From assembly GCF_036127095.1 (NCBI RefSeq), contig NZ_CP108006.1, forward strand, positions 3,968,001-4,032,000: a stretch of DNA of 64,000 bases. The letters are read 5' to 3'. The position numbers and the translations under genes are program-made. Below, one piece after another: positions 17,511 to 26,350 of this stretch. The notes beneath the pieces were generated by a model. It searched no databases. It was not told the DNA's origin and saw only the letters and a list, made by a program, of their open reading frames with translations. The DNA comes from Streptomyces sp. NBC_00335. Lineage in GTDB: Bacteria > Actinomycetota > Actinomycetes > Streptomycetales > Streptomycetaceae. Position 1 is the stretch's first letter, and every line of letters begins with the position of its first letter.

Positions 17511-17753
17511 TCAGCTGGAACCGCATCCTCCGCCGCCGCCGCAGGACGAGGAGGAGCCACAGCTGGACGAGGAGGAGCCGCACGAGGAGGAACCCCCCGA
17601 GTCGCCCCCGGCCCACCAGCCCCCGCCGCCGTCACTGCCGCTGCTGCGGCCACGGCTGCCGCCGACGCTCCGGCCGCCGGCCCCGCTGACCTTGGCCACC
17701 AGCCCGACGATCACCACGGCCGCCACCACGAAGATCACTATTCCGAGGATCAT
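17511..17753 (-). CDS. Small membrane protein with Gly/Ser/Cys-rich tail
   Basis: An 80-residue protein: one hydrophobic helix (ILGIVIFVVAAVVIVGLVA) at residues 2-20, then a tail almost entirely Gly, Ser and Cys with five evenly spaced cysteines (SCGSSSSSCGSSSSCG pattern) and one Trp pair. The ATG at 17753 was chosen because it places the helix at the very N-terminus. The tail could bind metal, form disulfides or be lipidated outside the membrane; none of this can be decided from sequence. It is divergent from the aminotransferase gene. Confidence 0.6.
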   Translation of the reverse strand: MILGIVIFVVAAVVIVGLVAKVSGAGGRSVGGSRGRSSGSDGGGGWWAGGDSGGSSSCGSSSSSCGSSSSCGGGGGCGSS

Positions 17754-17881
17754 CCCCCGACCCCTCTCTGCTCCCCCGGTTGCCCGGGGTGCGGGATCCC
17801 CTTCGTCCCGCGTGCTGGGGGGATGCCCGTGCCGTACACGGCCCAAAGCACACTTGAGCAAGTCCAGAGCTTCCCCGCAGG

Positions 17882-19066
17882 ATGGCGCCCATGAGCGCTC
17901 CCGCACGCACCAACCGCCCCTTCCTCAACCGCAAGCTGGCGGCCTTCGGCACCACGATCTTCGCGGAGATGTCCGCACTGGCCACCGCCACCGGGGCGAT
18001 CAACCTCGGCCAGGGCTTCCCCGACACCGACGGCCCCGCCGAGATCGCCGAGGCCGCGGTGCGCGCGATCCGCGACGGCCGGGGCAACCAGTACCCGCCG
18101 GGCCCCGGCGTGCCGGAGCTGCGTACGGCGATCGCCGCCCACCAGCAGCGCTTCTACGGCCTCGCCCACGACCCCGACACCGAGGTGCTCGTCACCGCCG
18201 GAGCCACCGAGGCCATCGCCGCCTCGCTGCTGGCCCTGCTGGAGCCGGGCGACGAGGTCATCGCCCTGGAACCCTTCTACGACTCCTACGCCGCCTGCAT
18301 CGCGATGGCAGGGGCCGTCCGGGTGCCGCTGACCCTGCGCGCCCCCGACTTCCGCCTCGACGTGGACGCGCTGCGCGCGGCCGTCACCCCGCGCACCCGC
18401 CTCCTGCTCCTGAACACCCCGCACAATCCGACGGGCACCGTCCTGACCCCCGCCGAGCTGGCCGCGGTGGCGGAGCTGGCCGTCTCCCGCGACCTGCTGG
18501 TCATCACGGACGAGGTGTACGAGCACCTGGTCTTCGAGGGCGTCCACACCCCGCTGGCGAGCCTGCCGGGCATGCGCGAGCGCACCGTCACCATCTCCTC
18601 CGCCGGCAAGAGCTTCTCCTTCACCGGCTGGAAGGTCGGCTGGGTGACGGGGACGCCCGAGCTGGTCACGGCGGTCCGCTCGGCGAAGCAGTTCCTGACC
18701 TACGTGTCCTCGGGCCCGTTCCAGTACGCGATCGCCGAGGCCCTCGCCCTGCCCGACTCGTACTACGACTCCTTCCGCGCGGACCTGGCCGCCAAGCGCG
18801 ACCTCCTCTCCGACGGCCTCGCGGCGGCCGGCTTCGAGGTCTTCCGCCCGCAGGGCACCTACTTCGTCACCACCGACATCACCCCGCTCGGCGAACACGA
18901 CGGCCTCGCCTTCTGCCGGGCCCTGCCGGAACGCTGCGGCGTGGTGGCCATCCCGAACCAGGTCTTCTACGACGACAAGGCCGCCGGCGCCAGCCACGTC
19001 CGCTGGGCCTTCTGCAAGCGCACCGACGTCCTGGAGGAGGCCGTGGAGCGGCTGCGGCGGCTCTGA
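17882..19066 (+). CDS. PLP-dependent aminotransferase, class I (DapC/kynurenine aminotransferase-like)
   Basis: A 394-residue fold-type I aminotransferase: INLGQGFPDTDGP, the aromatic-gap GNQYPPGPG, the PLP contact TAGATEAI, NTPHNPTG, ITDEVYEHL, and the Schiff-base lysine in SSAGKSFSFTGWKVGW, with the conserved arginine in HVRWAFCK. Homologues are annotated as succinyldiaminopimelate or kynurenine aminotransferases. The kynurenine genes 8 kb away make the latter tempting but are not evidence of substrate. The start is ATG at 17882; an ATG three codons later is equally possible. Confidence 0.88.
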   Translation: MAPMSAPARTNRPFLNRKLAAFGTTIFAEMSALATATGAINLGQGFPDTDGPAEIAEAAVRAIRDGRGNQYPPGPGVPELRTAIAAHQQRFYGLAHDPDTEVLVTAGATEAIAASLLALLEPGDEVIALEPFYDSYAACIAMAGAVRVPLTLRAPDFRLDVDALRAAVTPRTRLLLLNTPHNPTGTVLTPAELAAVAELAVSRDLLVITDEVYEHLVFEGVHTPLASLPGMRERTVTISSAGKSFSFTGWKVGWVTGTPELVTAVRSAKQFLTYVSSGPFQYAIAEALALPDSYYDSFRADLAAKRDLLSDGLAAAGFEVFRPQGTYFVTTDITPLGEHDGLAFCRALPERCGVVAIPNQVFYDDKAAGASHVRWAFCKRTDVLEEAVERLRRL

Positions 19067-19166
19067 GGGCGGGGCCCGGGGGCTCGGGGGGCTCGGCAGC
19101 CCTGTAGTCGTAGGGTTTGCCCATCGTGGCGACTCCGATCGGGAGCACCCCAGAAAGTCGGGACGC

Positions 19167-20354
19167 ATGGCGACGGAAACGCTGTCGAACGGCGCACGGC
19201 CCGGGCGGCGCACCGGGCTGTCCGGCCGGGCCGGGCGGGTGCCGGGCGCCGTGCTCGCGCTCGGGGTGTACGCGGCCGTGCGCGCGGGCGGGGTGCTCGC
19301 GGTCGCCGTGGTGGCCTGGTGGACCGGGCGCAGCCCCGTACGGGTGCTCGGGGAGTCCTGGGACTCCGTCTGGTACCTGCGGATCGCCGAGCACGGCTAC
19401 GGGCGGACCCAGATCTATCCCGGCATCGGGTCCGTGCAGAGCGACTCCGCGTTCTTCCCGCTCTACCCCGTCCTGATCCGCTGCGCCTCGCTCGTGCTGC
19501 CCGGCTCGCTGACCGTCGCCGCGCTGGCCGTCGCCTGGATCGCCGCGGGCGCGGCCGCCGTGGGGGTGTACCGGGTCGGGGGGCACCTGCTGGGGGCCCG
19601 CGCCGGGCTGCTGCTCGTCGCGCTGTGGGCCTCGGTGCCGCACGCCCTCATGCTGACCCTCGCCTACACCGAGGCCCTGCTGGCGGCCTTCGCCGCCTGG
19701 GCCCTGTACGCCCTGCTGCGCGGCCGCTGGGGCTGGGCGGCGGGGCTGGCCGTGCTCGCGGGGCTGACCCGGCCCACCGGGATCGCGGTCGCCGCCGCCG
19801 TGACGGCGGCCGCCGCGTACGAGATCTGCCGGCGGCGGGGCCGCGCACCCGCGGCGGTGTGGGCCGCCGGGCTGGCCGCTCCCGCGGGCTGGGCCTCGTA
19901 CGTCCTGCTCGTCGGCGTGCGCCGGGGGGATCCGCTCGGCGGCTACTTCGCCGTCCAGAGCGGCTGGGGCTCGCGCTTCGACTTCGGCGCGGGGGCGCTG
20001 CGCTCCGCGCGGCACGCGCTGTCCGGTATCGGGCAGGTGGAGCTGGCCACGACGGTGACGGTGGTCCTGCTGACGGCCGCGCTGGTGCTCGCCGGGCTGC
20101 TGGCGGCCGACCGCCGGATCCCGCTGCCGCTGCTCGTCTACACGGGCGTGCTGCTGGCGATGACCTACGGCGGCGCGGGCTTCTTCGAATCGAAGCCGCG
20201 CTTCCTGCTGCCCGCGTTCACCCTCCTGCTGCCGGCGGCGGCCCTCATGGCGAAAGCCCGGCCGCGCACCGCGGTCGTGGTGACCGTGGTGCTGGCCGGG
20301 CTCTCGTACGGATACGGGCCGTACCTGCTGCTCGCGTCCGGGGTGGCGCCGTGA
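19167..20354 (+). CDS. Polytopic PIG-V-like mannosyltransferase family membrane protein
   Basis: A 395-residue integral membrane protein with about nine hydrophobic segments. It contains WDSVWYLRIAEHGYG and FFPLYPVLIR, the loop signature of PIG-V/GT-C-like glycosyltransferases that use lipid-linked sugars outside the membrane. Also seen are YTEALLA and GLTRPTG. Donor and acceptor are unknown. The ATG at 19167 precedes a basic N-terminus. It lies 100 bp after the aminotransferase gene and could share its transcript. Confidence 0.8.
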   Translation: MATETLSNGARPGRRTGLSGRAGRVPGAVLALGVYAAVRAGGVLAVAVVAWWTGRSPVRVLGESWDSVWYLRIAEHGYGRTQIYPGIGSVQSDSAFFPLYPVLIRCASLVLPGSLTVAALAVAWIAAGAAAVGVYRVGGHLLGARAGLLLVALWASVPHALMLTLAYTEALLAAFAAWALYALLRGRWGWAAGLAVLAGLTRPTGIAVAAAVTAAAAYEICRRRGRAPAAVWAAGLAAPAGWASYVLLVGVRRGDPLGGYFAVQSGWGSRFDFGAGALRSARHALSGIGQVELATTVTVVLLTAALVLAGLLAADRRIPLPLLVYTGVLLAMTYGGAGFFESKPRFLLPAFTLLLPAAALMAKARPRTAVVVTVVLAGLSYGYGPYLLLASGVAP

Positions 20355-20393
20355 GGGTGGCGCCGTGAGGGGTCGGGCGCGGACCGCGAGGAC

Positions 20394-20951
20394 CTAGTTG
20401 GTCTCGCCGGCGCCGTCTTCGCCTTCGCCCTCGGACTTCTCGTCCGCGGAGTCGACTTCCTTCTCCAGGCCGAACTGCTCGACGAGCCACTTGTCGAACT
20501 CGATCGACGCGCGGACCCAGCTGACCGTGGAGGACACGAAGTGCTCCAGGTTCACGCCGGTGCCGATCAGCATCTGCGCCTCGCCGATCAGGCGGACGGA
20601 GCCGTCGTCGTGCGTGTGGCTGTAGACCTTGGGCCACAGCGTGCGGCGGTTCCAGTCGTCGATGGACTCGAGGAGCTGAGCCTTCTCTTCGATCTTGTGC
20701 GGGCGGTCGTAGAAGGTCCGCACGGAGAAGACCTGCTGCTCGTCCTCGCCGCGGAACATGAAGTACGTGCGGAAGTCCTCCCACGGCGCCGCGAGGTCAC
20801 CCTCGTCGTCGACGACGTACTTGAGCTCCATCTGCTCCAGGAGCTGCTTGACCAGGTCCTGGTCGGGGACGACGGGGCCCGCCGGTCCTGTGGCCTGCGG
20901 ATCGGGCTGCTGCCCTCCGAAGTTCGGAATCGAGGCCGGGTCGATGCTCAC
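20394..20951 (-). CDS. YbjN-domain protein
   Basis: A 185-residue acidic soluble protein of the YbjN family, whose fold resembles type III secretion chaperones; the cellular role is unclear. Visible blocks are QLLEQMELKYVVDDEGD, FRTYFMFRGEDEQQVFSVRTFYD and EFDKWLVEQFGLE, followed by a Glu/Asp-rich tail. The start is GTG at 20951, preceded by GAAGGGAAG; an upstream in-frame ATG would add 17 residues without family support. Confidence 0.8.
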   Translation of the reverse strand: MSIDPASIPNFGGQQPDPQATGPAGPVVPDQDLVKQLLEQMELKYVVDDEGDLAAPWEDFRTYFMFRGEDEQQVFSVRTFYDRPHKIEEKAQLLESIDDWNRRTLWPKVYSHTHDDGSVRLIGEAQMLIGTGVNLEHFVSSTVSWVRASIEFDKWLVEQFGLEKEVDSADEKSEGEGEDGAGETN

Positions 20952-21062
20952 CGTGTGACTTCCCTTCGTGCGGATGCCGCCATCCTCCCCCATCGCGCCC
21001 ACCCCGTGTCCACCCCGGAAGGCGCCGATCCGCGCAGGGCGGACAGGAGTAGGGCCCGGGTA

Positions 21063-21093
21063 AGCCGGACCCCGGGGATCCCGGGGCCCGGCT
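21063..21093. terminator. Hairpin downstream of clpB
   Basis: GC-rich arms (AGCCGG-A-CCCCGGG and complement with one mismatch) about 70 bp past the clpB stop on the minus strand. Confidence 0.5.
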
Positions 21094-21163
21094 GAGGCGG
21101 TATTGCGGCGGATTGCAGCGCCTTGTTACTGCCGGGTCGCTACAGCGCCCCGCCCGCCGGAAG

Positions 21164-23764
21164 CTAGAGCGCCTTGCCCACCAGAAGGCCGTCGCCCGCC
21201 ACGGCGACGCGGACGGTGTCGCCGTCGCGGATCTCGCCCGCGAGGATCTCCTTGGCCAGGCGGTCGCCGATGGCCGTCTGGATCAGGCGGCGCAGGGGGC
21301 GGGCGCCGTACGCCGGGTCGTTGCCCTTGTCCGCCAGCCAGGCCAGGGCCTCGGGGGTGACGTCCAGGGTGAGGCGGCGTTCGGCCAGGCGCTTGGCCAG
21401 GCGGCCGATCTGGAGCTCGGCGATGTGGGCCAGCTCGGCCCCGCTCAGGGCGGAGAAGACCACCAGGTCGTCGAGGCGGTTGAGGAACTCCGGCTTGAAG
21501 GTGGCCCGCACCACGTCCAGGACCCGGGCCTTCTTCTCGTCCACAGCTGTGGACGGATCCATCAGGAACTGGCTGCCCAGGTTCGAGGTCAGGATCAGGA
21601 TGGTGTTGCGGAAGTCCACCGTGCGGCCCTGGCCGTCCGTGAGGCGGCCGTCGTCGAGGACCTGGAGCAGGACGTCGAAGACCTCGGGGTGGGCCTTCTC
21701 GACCTCGTCCAGGAGGACCACGGAGTACGGGCGGCGGCGGACGGCCTCCGTCAGCTGGCCGCCCTCCTCGTAGCCCACGTACCCGGGCGGGGCGCCGACG
21801 AGGCGGGCCACGCTGTGCTTCTCGCCGTACTCCGACATGTCGATGCGGATCATGGCCCGCTCGTCGTCGAAGAGGAAGTCCGCGAGGGCCTTGGCCAGCT
21901 CCGTCTTGCCCACGCCCGTCGGGCCGAGGAAGAGGAACGAGCCGGTCGGCCGGTCCGGGTCCGCGATGCCCGCGCGGGTGCGGCGTACGGCGTCGGACAC
22001 GGCGCGCACGGCCTCGCCCTGGCCGATCAGGCGCCGGCCCAGCTCGTCCTCCATACGGAGCAGCTTCTGGGTCTCGCCCTCCAGCAGCCGGCCCGCCGGG
22101 ATCCCGGTCCAGGCGCCGACCACGTCCGCGATGTCGTCCGGGCCGACCTCGTCCTTGACCATCGCGTCTTTGGATCGTCCGGTCTTGGAGACCTCGGCCT
22201 CGGCCTCGGTGGCCTCCGCGAGCTCGTGCTCCAGGGCCGGGATCTCCCCGTAGAGGAGCTTGGAGGCGGTGTCGAAGTCCCCGTCGCGCTGGGCGCGCTC
22301 GGCCTGGCCGCGCAGGTCGTCCAGGCGCTCCTTGAGCTCGCCGACCCGGTTGAGGGACTGCTTCTCCTTCTCCCAGCGGGCGGTGAGGCCCCGCAGGTCC
22401 TCCTCCTTGTCCGCGAGGTCCTTGCGGATCTTGTCGAGGCGCTCGCGGGAGGCGGCGTCGGACTCGTTGTTCAGGGCCAGCTCCTCCATCCGCAGCCGGT
22501 CGACCGAGCGCTGGAGCTCGTCGATCTCCAGTGGGGAGGAGTCGATCTCCATGCGGAGCCGGGACATGGACTCGTCGACGAGGTCGATGGCCTTGTCGGG
22601 CAGGAAGCGGGAGGTGATGTAGCGGTCCGAGAGGGTGGCCGCGGCCACGAGCGCGCTGTCGTTGATGACGACCTTGTGGTGGGCCTCGTAGCGGCCCTTG
22701 AGCCCGCGCAGGATCGCGATGGTGTCCTCGACGCTCGGCTCCGCCACCAGCACCTGCTGGAAGCGCCGCTCGAGCGCCGGGTCCTTCTCGATCCGCTCGC
22801 GGTACTCGTCGAGGGTGGTCGCGCCGACCATGCGCAGCTCGCCGCGGGCCAGCATGGGCTTGAGCATGTTGCCCGCGTCCATGGAGGAGTCCCCGCCGGC
22901 GCCCGCGCCGACGACCGTGTGCAGCTCGTCGATGAAGGTGATGATCTGGCCGTCGCTGGACTTGATCTCCGCGAGGACCGTCTTGAGCCGCTCCTCGAAC
23001 TCGCCGCGGTACTTGGCACCGGCCACCATCGCGCCGAGGTCCAGGGAGACCAGCCGCTTGTTCTTCAGGGACTCGGGGACGTCGCCCTTGACGATGCGCT
23101 GGGCCAGGCCCTCGACGACGGCGGTCTTGCCGACGCCGGGCTCGCCGATGAGCACCGGGTTGTTCTTCGTACGCCGCGAGAGCACCTGCACGACGCGGCG
23201 GATCTCGTGGTCGCGGCCGATGACCGGGTCGAGCTTGCCCTCGCGGGCGGCCGCCGTGAAATCGGTGCCGAACTTCTCCAGGGCCTTGTACTGGCCCTCG
23301 GGGTCGGGGGTGGTCACCCGCCGCCCTCCTCTTGAGTTCTCGAAGGCGGACAGCAGCTTCTTCGCGGTCGCGCCCTGTGCGGAAAGGAGCTCACCGGCCG
23401 CGCCGCCCTTGGCGGCGACGGCGATGAGCAGGTGTTCGGTGGAGAGGTACTCGTCGCCGAGCTTCCCGGCCTGCGCGTCGGCCTCCGCCAGTACGGCGAG
23501 CAGCTCGCGGGTGGGCTGCGGGGGCGCGACCGTGGAGCCCGTGACGCTGGGCAGGGCGGCGAGCAGGCGGTCCGCTCCGGCGCGTACGGCGGCCTGGTCG
23601 GCGTCGGTCGCGGCGAGCAGGTCGGTGATGTTCTCGTTGTCCTCGCCGGCGAGCAGCGCCAGCAGCAGGTGCGCGGGCGTCAGGTCCGCGTGCCCGTCCT
23701 TGACGGCCCTGGTGGTGGCCGCGTTCAGCGCGTCCCGGCTCCTGTTGGTCAGCTCGGCATCCAC
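21164..23764 (-). CDS. clpB: ATP-dependent disaggregase ClpB
   Basis: An 866-residue Hsp100 that threads aggregated proteins and works with DnaK. In order: two N-terminal Clp repeats (residues 1-150), a first AAA+ domain with Walker A GEPGVGKT near residue 205 and Walker B IITFIDE, a coiled-coil middle domain (about 400-530), and a second AAA+ domain with GPTGVGKT near 605, pore loop GYVGYEEGG and sensor TSNLGS. No ClpP-binding loop is evident. A HAIR operator (23821-23841) lies upstream, so it should belong to the HspR regulon with the dnaK operon in this window. Confidence 0.97.
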   Translation of the reverse strand: MDAELTNRSRDALNAATTRAVKDGHADLTPAHLLLALLAGEDNENITDLLAATDADQAAVRAGADRLLAALPSVTGSTVAPPQPTRELLAVLAEADAQAGKLGDEYLSTEHLLIAVAAKGGAAGELLSAQGATAKKLLSAFENSRGGRRVTTPDPEGQYKALEKFGTDFTAAAREGKLDPVIGRDHEIRRVVQVLSRRTKNNPVLIGEPGVGKTAVVEGLAQRIVKGDVPESLKNKRLVSLDLGAMVAGAKYRGEFEERLKTVLAEIKSSDGQIITFIDELHTVVGAGAGGDSSMDAGNMLKPMLARGELRMVGATTLDEYRERIEKDPALERRFQQVLVAEPSVEDTIAILRGLKGRYEAHHKVVINDSALVAAATLSDRYITSRFLPDKAIDLVDESMSRLRMEIDSSPLEIDELQRSVDRLRMEELALNNESDAASRERLDKIRKDLADKEEDLRGLTARWEKEKQSLNRVGELKERLDDLRGQAERAQRDGDFDTASKLLYGEIPALEHELAEATEAEAEVSKTGRSKDAMVKDEVGPDDIADVVGAWTGIPAGRLLEGETQKLLRMEDELGRRLIGQGEAVRAVSDAVRRTRAGIADPDRPTGSFLFLGPTGVGKTELAKALADFLFDDERAMIRIDMSEYGEKHSVARLVGAPPGYVGYEEGGQLTEAVRRRPYSVVLLDEVEKAHPEVFDVLLQVLDDGRLTDGQGRTVDFRNTILILTSNLGSQFLMDPSTAVDEKKARVLDVVRATFKPEFLNRLDDLVVFSALSGAELAHIAELQIGRLAKRLAERRLTLDVTPEALAWLADKGNDPAYGARPLRRLIQTAIGDRLAKEILAGEIRDGDTVRVAVAGDGLLVGKAL

Positions 23765-23820
23765 GTGCGCCTTCTCCCTTCCCTCTCCTGTGTGTGCTTT
23801 ACATGAGTAACCTGCACAAA

Positions 23821-23841
23821 GTTGAGTCTATTCCACTCAAG
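23821..23841. promoter_or_regulatory. HspR operator (HAIR) upstream of clpB
   Basis: TTGAGT-N7-ACTCAA matches the HspR-associated inverted repeat CTTGAGT-N7-ACTCAAG with one edge base different. It sits about 60 bp before the clpB start and close to the divergent oxidoreductase gene. Confidence 0.85.
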
Positions 23842-23864
23842 GTGGAGGGACGTACCCTTCGCGC

Positions 23865-24311
23865 ATGTCGACTCCCAGCCCGGCCGGCACGGCCCGCACC
23901 GCTCATGACGTACTCAACCCGACGCCGGAGTACCTCGCCTTCTGGCGGGAGCGGCACATATGCACGCTGACCACGCAGCGTCCGGACGGCAGCCCGCACG
24001 TGGTCCCGGTGGGCGTGACCTACGACCCGGAAGCCGGACTGGCACGGGTGATCACCAACAAGGGCAGCAAGAAGGTCCGCAACGTGCTGGCGTCGCAGGA
24101 GGGCCCGCAGGGCGGGGCCCGGGTGGCGGTGTGCCAGCTGGAGGGGCGGCGCTGGGCGACCCTGGAGGGCCGCGCGGTGGTCCGTACGGACGAGGCCGCG
24201 GTCGCGGAGGCGGTACTGCGCTACGCGGAGCGGTACGGGCGGATGCCCTCGCCGAACCCGGACCGGGTGGTCATCGAGATCACGCTGGACCGCGCCATGG
24301 GGCGCGCGTAG
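23865..24311 (+). CDS. PPOX-class F420-dependent oxidoreductase-like protein
   Basis: A 148-residue split-barrel flavin/F420-binding protein: PEYLAFWRERHICTLTTQRPDGSPHVVPVGV, then VITNKGSKKVRNVLA, VAVCQLEGRRWATLEG, and a C-terminal PDRVVIEITLDRAM. It matches TIGR03618-like deazaflavin enzymes. The physiological substrate is unknown. The ATG at 23865 overlaps the HspR-controlled clpB promoter region divergently, so heat-shock control is possible but unproven. Confidence 0.82.
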   Translation: MSTPSPAGTARTAHDVLNPTPEYLAFWRERHICTLTTQRPDGSPHVVPVGVTYDPEAGLARVITNKGSKKVRNVLASQEGPQGGARVAVCQLEGRRWATLEGRAVVRTDEAAVAEAVLRYAERYGRMPSPNPDRVVIEITLDRAMGRA

Positions 24312-24323
24312 CCGGTGGCCGCG

Positions 24324-24395
24324 GCGGCGTCCGGATCCGCAGCCGGTGCGGCGTCCGGATCCGCGGCCGCGGCGGTGTCCGGATCCACGATGTCC
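24324..24395. repeat. Short tandem 24-bp repeats
   Basis: Two and a half imperfect copies of a 24-bp unit beginning GCGGCGTCCGGATCCGC follow the oxidoreductase stop. No reading frame or function is apparent. Confidence 0.7.
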
Positions 24396-24419
24396 GGTTC
24401 AACCCCTGGACACGAACAT

Positions 24420-24463
24420 CACAGCGACGCCATCGTGGTCAGGTCCACGATGGCGTCGCTGTG
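24420..24463. terminator. Long perfect hairpin between convergent genes
   Basis: Perfect 19-bp arms CACAGCGACGCCATCGTGG (24420-24438) and complement (24445-24463) with a 6-base loop. It lies between the oxidoreductase and the minus-strand gene ending at 24507 and can serve both. Confidence 0.85.
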
Positions 24464-24506
24464 TGGGGGTAGTGCCTGAGCGATCTGCGACGACAGGGGA
24501 ATCGCT

Positions 24507-24818
24507 TCAGGCACTGCGGGGGGTGGCGGCGGATTCGGGCTCGAAAAGTTGATGATCACGCTGGTCCAGATTGACGAAGACCATGCCGTACCGGATCTCG
24601 CAGCGGACGGGCTGCGGAGCGCCCCGGGGACGGCGCAGACAGCGGTAGGCGCGGACGTCCTCGTCCTCTTCCCGCACCACGATGATCGGCTGGCCGAAGA
24701 GGGTGACCTTCAGCGAGTCGCCGGCGTAAGGAATGGCGCTGGTGAGATCGATGAATTGCCAGCCGGAGCGGTAGGCCGATGCCATTTCACGGCGGAAGCC
24801 ATGATCGTCGGGGGTCAT
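24507..24818 (-). CDS. Small Rieske-like protein lacking cluster ligands
   Basis: A 103-residue protein. The run SLKVTLFGQPIIVVREEDEDVRAYRCLRRPRGAP resembles the first half of a Rieske domain of ring-hydroxylating oxygenases, and RYGMVFVNLDQRD resembles their later strand. The Cys-His and Cys-His cluster ligand pairs are absent, and the catalytic domain is missing. Redox function is therefore unlikely. Its ATG overlaps the stop of the upstream peptide gene (TGATG), so the two are made together. It could be a binding partner or a decayed remnant. Confidence 0.55.
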   Translation of the reverse strand: MTPDDHGFRREMASAYRSGWQFIDLTSAIPYAGDSLKVTLFGQPIIVVREEDEDVRAYRCLRRPRGAPQPVRCEIRYGMVFVNLDQRDHQLFEPESAATPRSA

Positions 24819-25060
24819 CAGGAGACCCTCGCCGGCGTGGAGTCCCAGCCGATGTCCGTGGGCGCCGAGTCCCACCCGATGTCGCCCATGGGCATGGAGT
24901 CCCACCCGATATCCGTATTGCCCGCCTGCACCGATGCCGGGTTCGACCCCGACGCGGCTCGCACGCTATCCGCATCCCCAGTGGCGGCACTGATTGCCCC
25001 AAAGACCGCAACGGCGGAGAAAACAACGGCAAGCGCCGAGCGAAGCATTCTCTTGTACAT
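24818..25060 (-). CDS. Secreted small peptide with three DIGWDS repeats
   Basis: An 80-residue preprotein: basic start MYKRMLRS, hydrophobic segment ALAVVFSAVAVFGAIS with a likely cleavage after an Ala-rich stretch near residue 30, then about 50 residues containing DIGWDS three times at 8-11 residue spacing. The repeats make it look like a processed peptide precursor or extracellular signal. ATG at 25060 follows GAGGACG. It is coupled to the Rieske-like gene downstream and divergent from a LuxR-type regulator. No family is recognised with certainty. Confidence 0.65.
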   Translation of the reverse strand: MYKRMLRSALAVVFSAVAVFGAISAATGDADSVRAASGSNPASVQAGNTDIGWDSMPMGDIGWDSAPTDIGWDSTPARVS

Positions 25061-25237
25061 GGTCGGCTTCGTCCTCACTTGATGGAATCCTCTCCCCCGC
25101 GTGTCAGACGATGGCTTATTCAGGCACGCCGGTGCCACAGGGACGATGCATCATGTTCTTACATGTTCAGGACCCTGGGGGGTGGAGATTTGCCCAATAC
25201 AGCCACAAACCCGACACATCCCCACCCGGTCACCAGC

Positions 25238-26170
25238 ATGTGCACCGAGGGAACACGGCTCTACGCGGCGGCCCTGAGCGCCGGCCGCGTGGCCCGCAGC
25301 GAGGTCGTCAACGTCCCCTGCCTGCTCGAATTCGGTCTCTTGCGCTCCGATCCCGATGACGCGAACCAACTCCGAGCGGTTCCCCCCTCCGTCGCACTGG
25401 CACAGCGGCTCCATCCCCTCGAAAAGGAGATCCAGGACCGGCGCCGCAGCGCCGTGGACCTCACCGATGCTTTCGAGCCGTTCCTCGCCATCAGCGCCCG
25501 GAGCCCCGCGAACACCCACGCCATCACCGCGCACGAAGGCCTGGAGCAGATCAACGCGGCGCTCGATCTGGCCACGGCCGAGTGCCACACCGAGGTCCTG
25601 ACGATCCAGCCGGGCGGGGGCCGCTCCCCCTTCGTCCTGTCCCAGTCGCTGGAGCGCGGCACCAACGTGATCGACCGCGGGGTGAGCATCCGCACGTTGT
25701 ACCAGCACACCGCGCGGCACAGCCAGAGCATGCTCGCCTACGCGGACCGCGTCTCCACCGGCAAGGTCGAGATCCGCACCCTCGAAGAACTGATCGAGCG
25801 CCTCATCATCTTCGACCGTAGCGTGGCCTTCATCCCGGCCCGCGACGACCGGCGTGTCGCGCTGGAGCTGCGCCACCCCGGAGTCGTGGCGTACCTCATC
25901 AAGGTTTTCGAGCAACTGTGGCGCCGGGCCGTGCCGTTGGGCGACGAGGTGACCTACGAGCACACGCCGGCGGGGATCTCCGGCGTGCAGCGATCCATCG
26001 CCCAGCTCCTCATCGAGGGGCACGTGGACGAGGCCATCGCGCGCCGGCTGGGGATGAACGTACGGACCTGCCGCGCGCACATCGCCAAGCTCGCCTCCGC
26101 CCTGGGCAGCGGCAGCCGGGCCCAGCTCGGCTTCCTCATCGCCCAGTCGGGCATCCTCGACGACAAGTAG
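25238..26170 (+). CDS. LuxR-type helix-turn-helix regulator (TrmB/PLD-like middle domain)
   Basis: A 310-residue regulator. The first 90 residues form a helical domain. The middle (about 100-220) resembles the ligand-binding part of TrmB-like regulators. The last 65 residues form a LuxR-like HTH (QRSIAQLLIEGHVDEAIARRLGMN, then RTCRAHIAKLASALGS). The start is uncertain: ATG 25238 fits homologues that begin MC.EG.RLY, while in-frame ATG 25163 and TTG 25190 are alternatives with no clearly better ribosome site. It is divergent from the DIGWDS peptide gene, which is its probable target. Confidence 0.75.
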   Translation: MCTEGTRLYAAALSAGRVARSEVVNVPCLLEFGLLRSDPDDANQLRAVPPSVALAQRLHPLEKEIQDRRRSAVDLTDAFEPFLAISARSPANTHAITAHEGLEQINAALDLATAECHTEVLTIQPGGGRSPFVLSQSLERGTNVIDRGVSIRTLYQHTARHSQSMLAYADRVSTGKVEIRTLEELIERLIIFDRSVAFIPARDDRRVALELRHPGVVAYLIKVFEQLWRRAVPLGDEVTYEHTPAGISGVQRSIAQLLIEGHVDEAIARRLGMNVRTCRAHIAKLASALGSGSRAQLGFLIAQSGILDDK

Positions 26171-26262
26171 CCGCCGCGGGCCCGGACCGCCGCCGTGGGG
26201 CCGGCAGGAGGCCCTGAGCGGCCTGGAAGCCTGGACGGGTGTACGGGTGGGCCCGGAAACGA

Positions 26263-26298
26263 GAAGAAGGCCCCGATCCGGTGGATCGGGGCCTTCTC
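26263..26298. terminator. Bidirectional hairpin between luxR-type gene and hspR
   Basis: Arms AGAAGGCCCCGATCC and GGATCGGGGCCTTCT around a GGT loop. It lies between the convergent regulator and hspR genes. Confidence 0.85.
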
Positions 26299-26350
26299 TT
26301 CGTTCGCGGCGTCGCCGGTCCGGCAGTCCGCCGGTCCGGCAGTCCGTCGG

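Noticed and set aside
17882..19066. Calling the aminotransferase a kynurenine pathway enzyme
   Set aside because: It is 8 kb from kynA/kynU on the opposite strand, and the family has several substrates. Position alone is not enough.
21113..23335. A 740-codon plus-strand frame
   Set aside because: Antisense shadow of clpB. Similar long shadows over dnaJ (26802-28868), dnaK (28598-30604) and the Fe-S gene (31473-34166) were dropped for the same reason.
24324..24395. Repeats as a regulatory or CRISPR-like element
   Set aside because: Only two and a half imperfect GC-rich copies, with no spacers or dyad symmetry beyond the GGATCC core.
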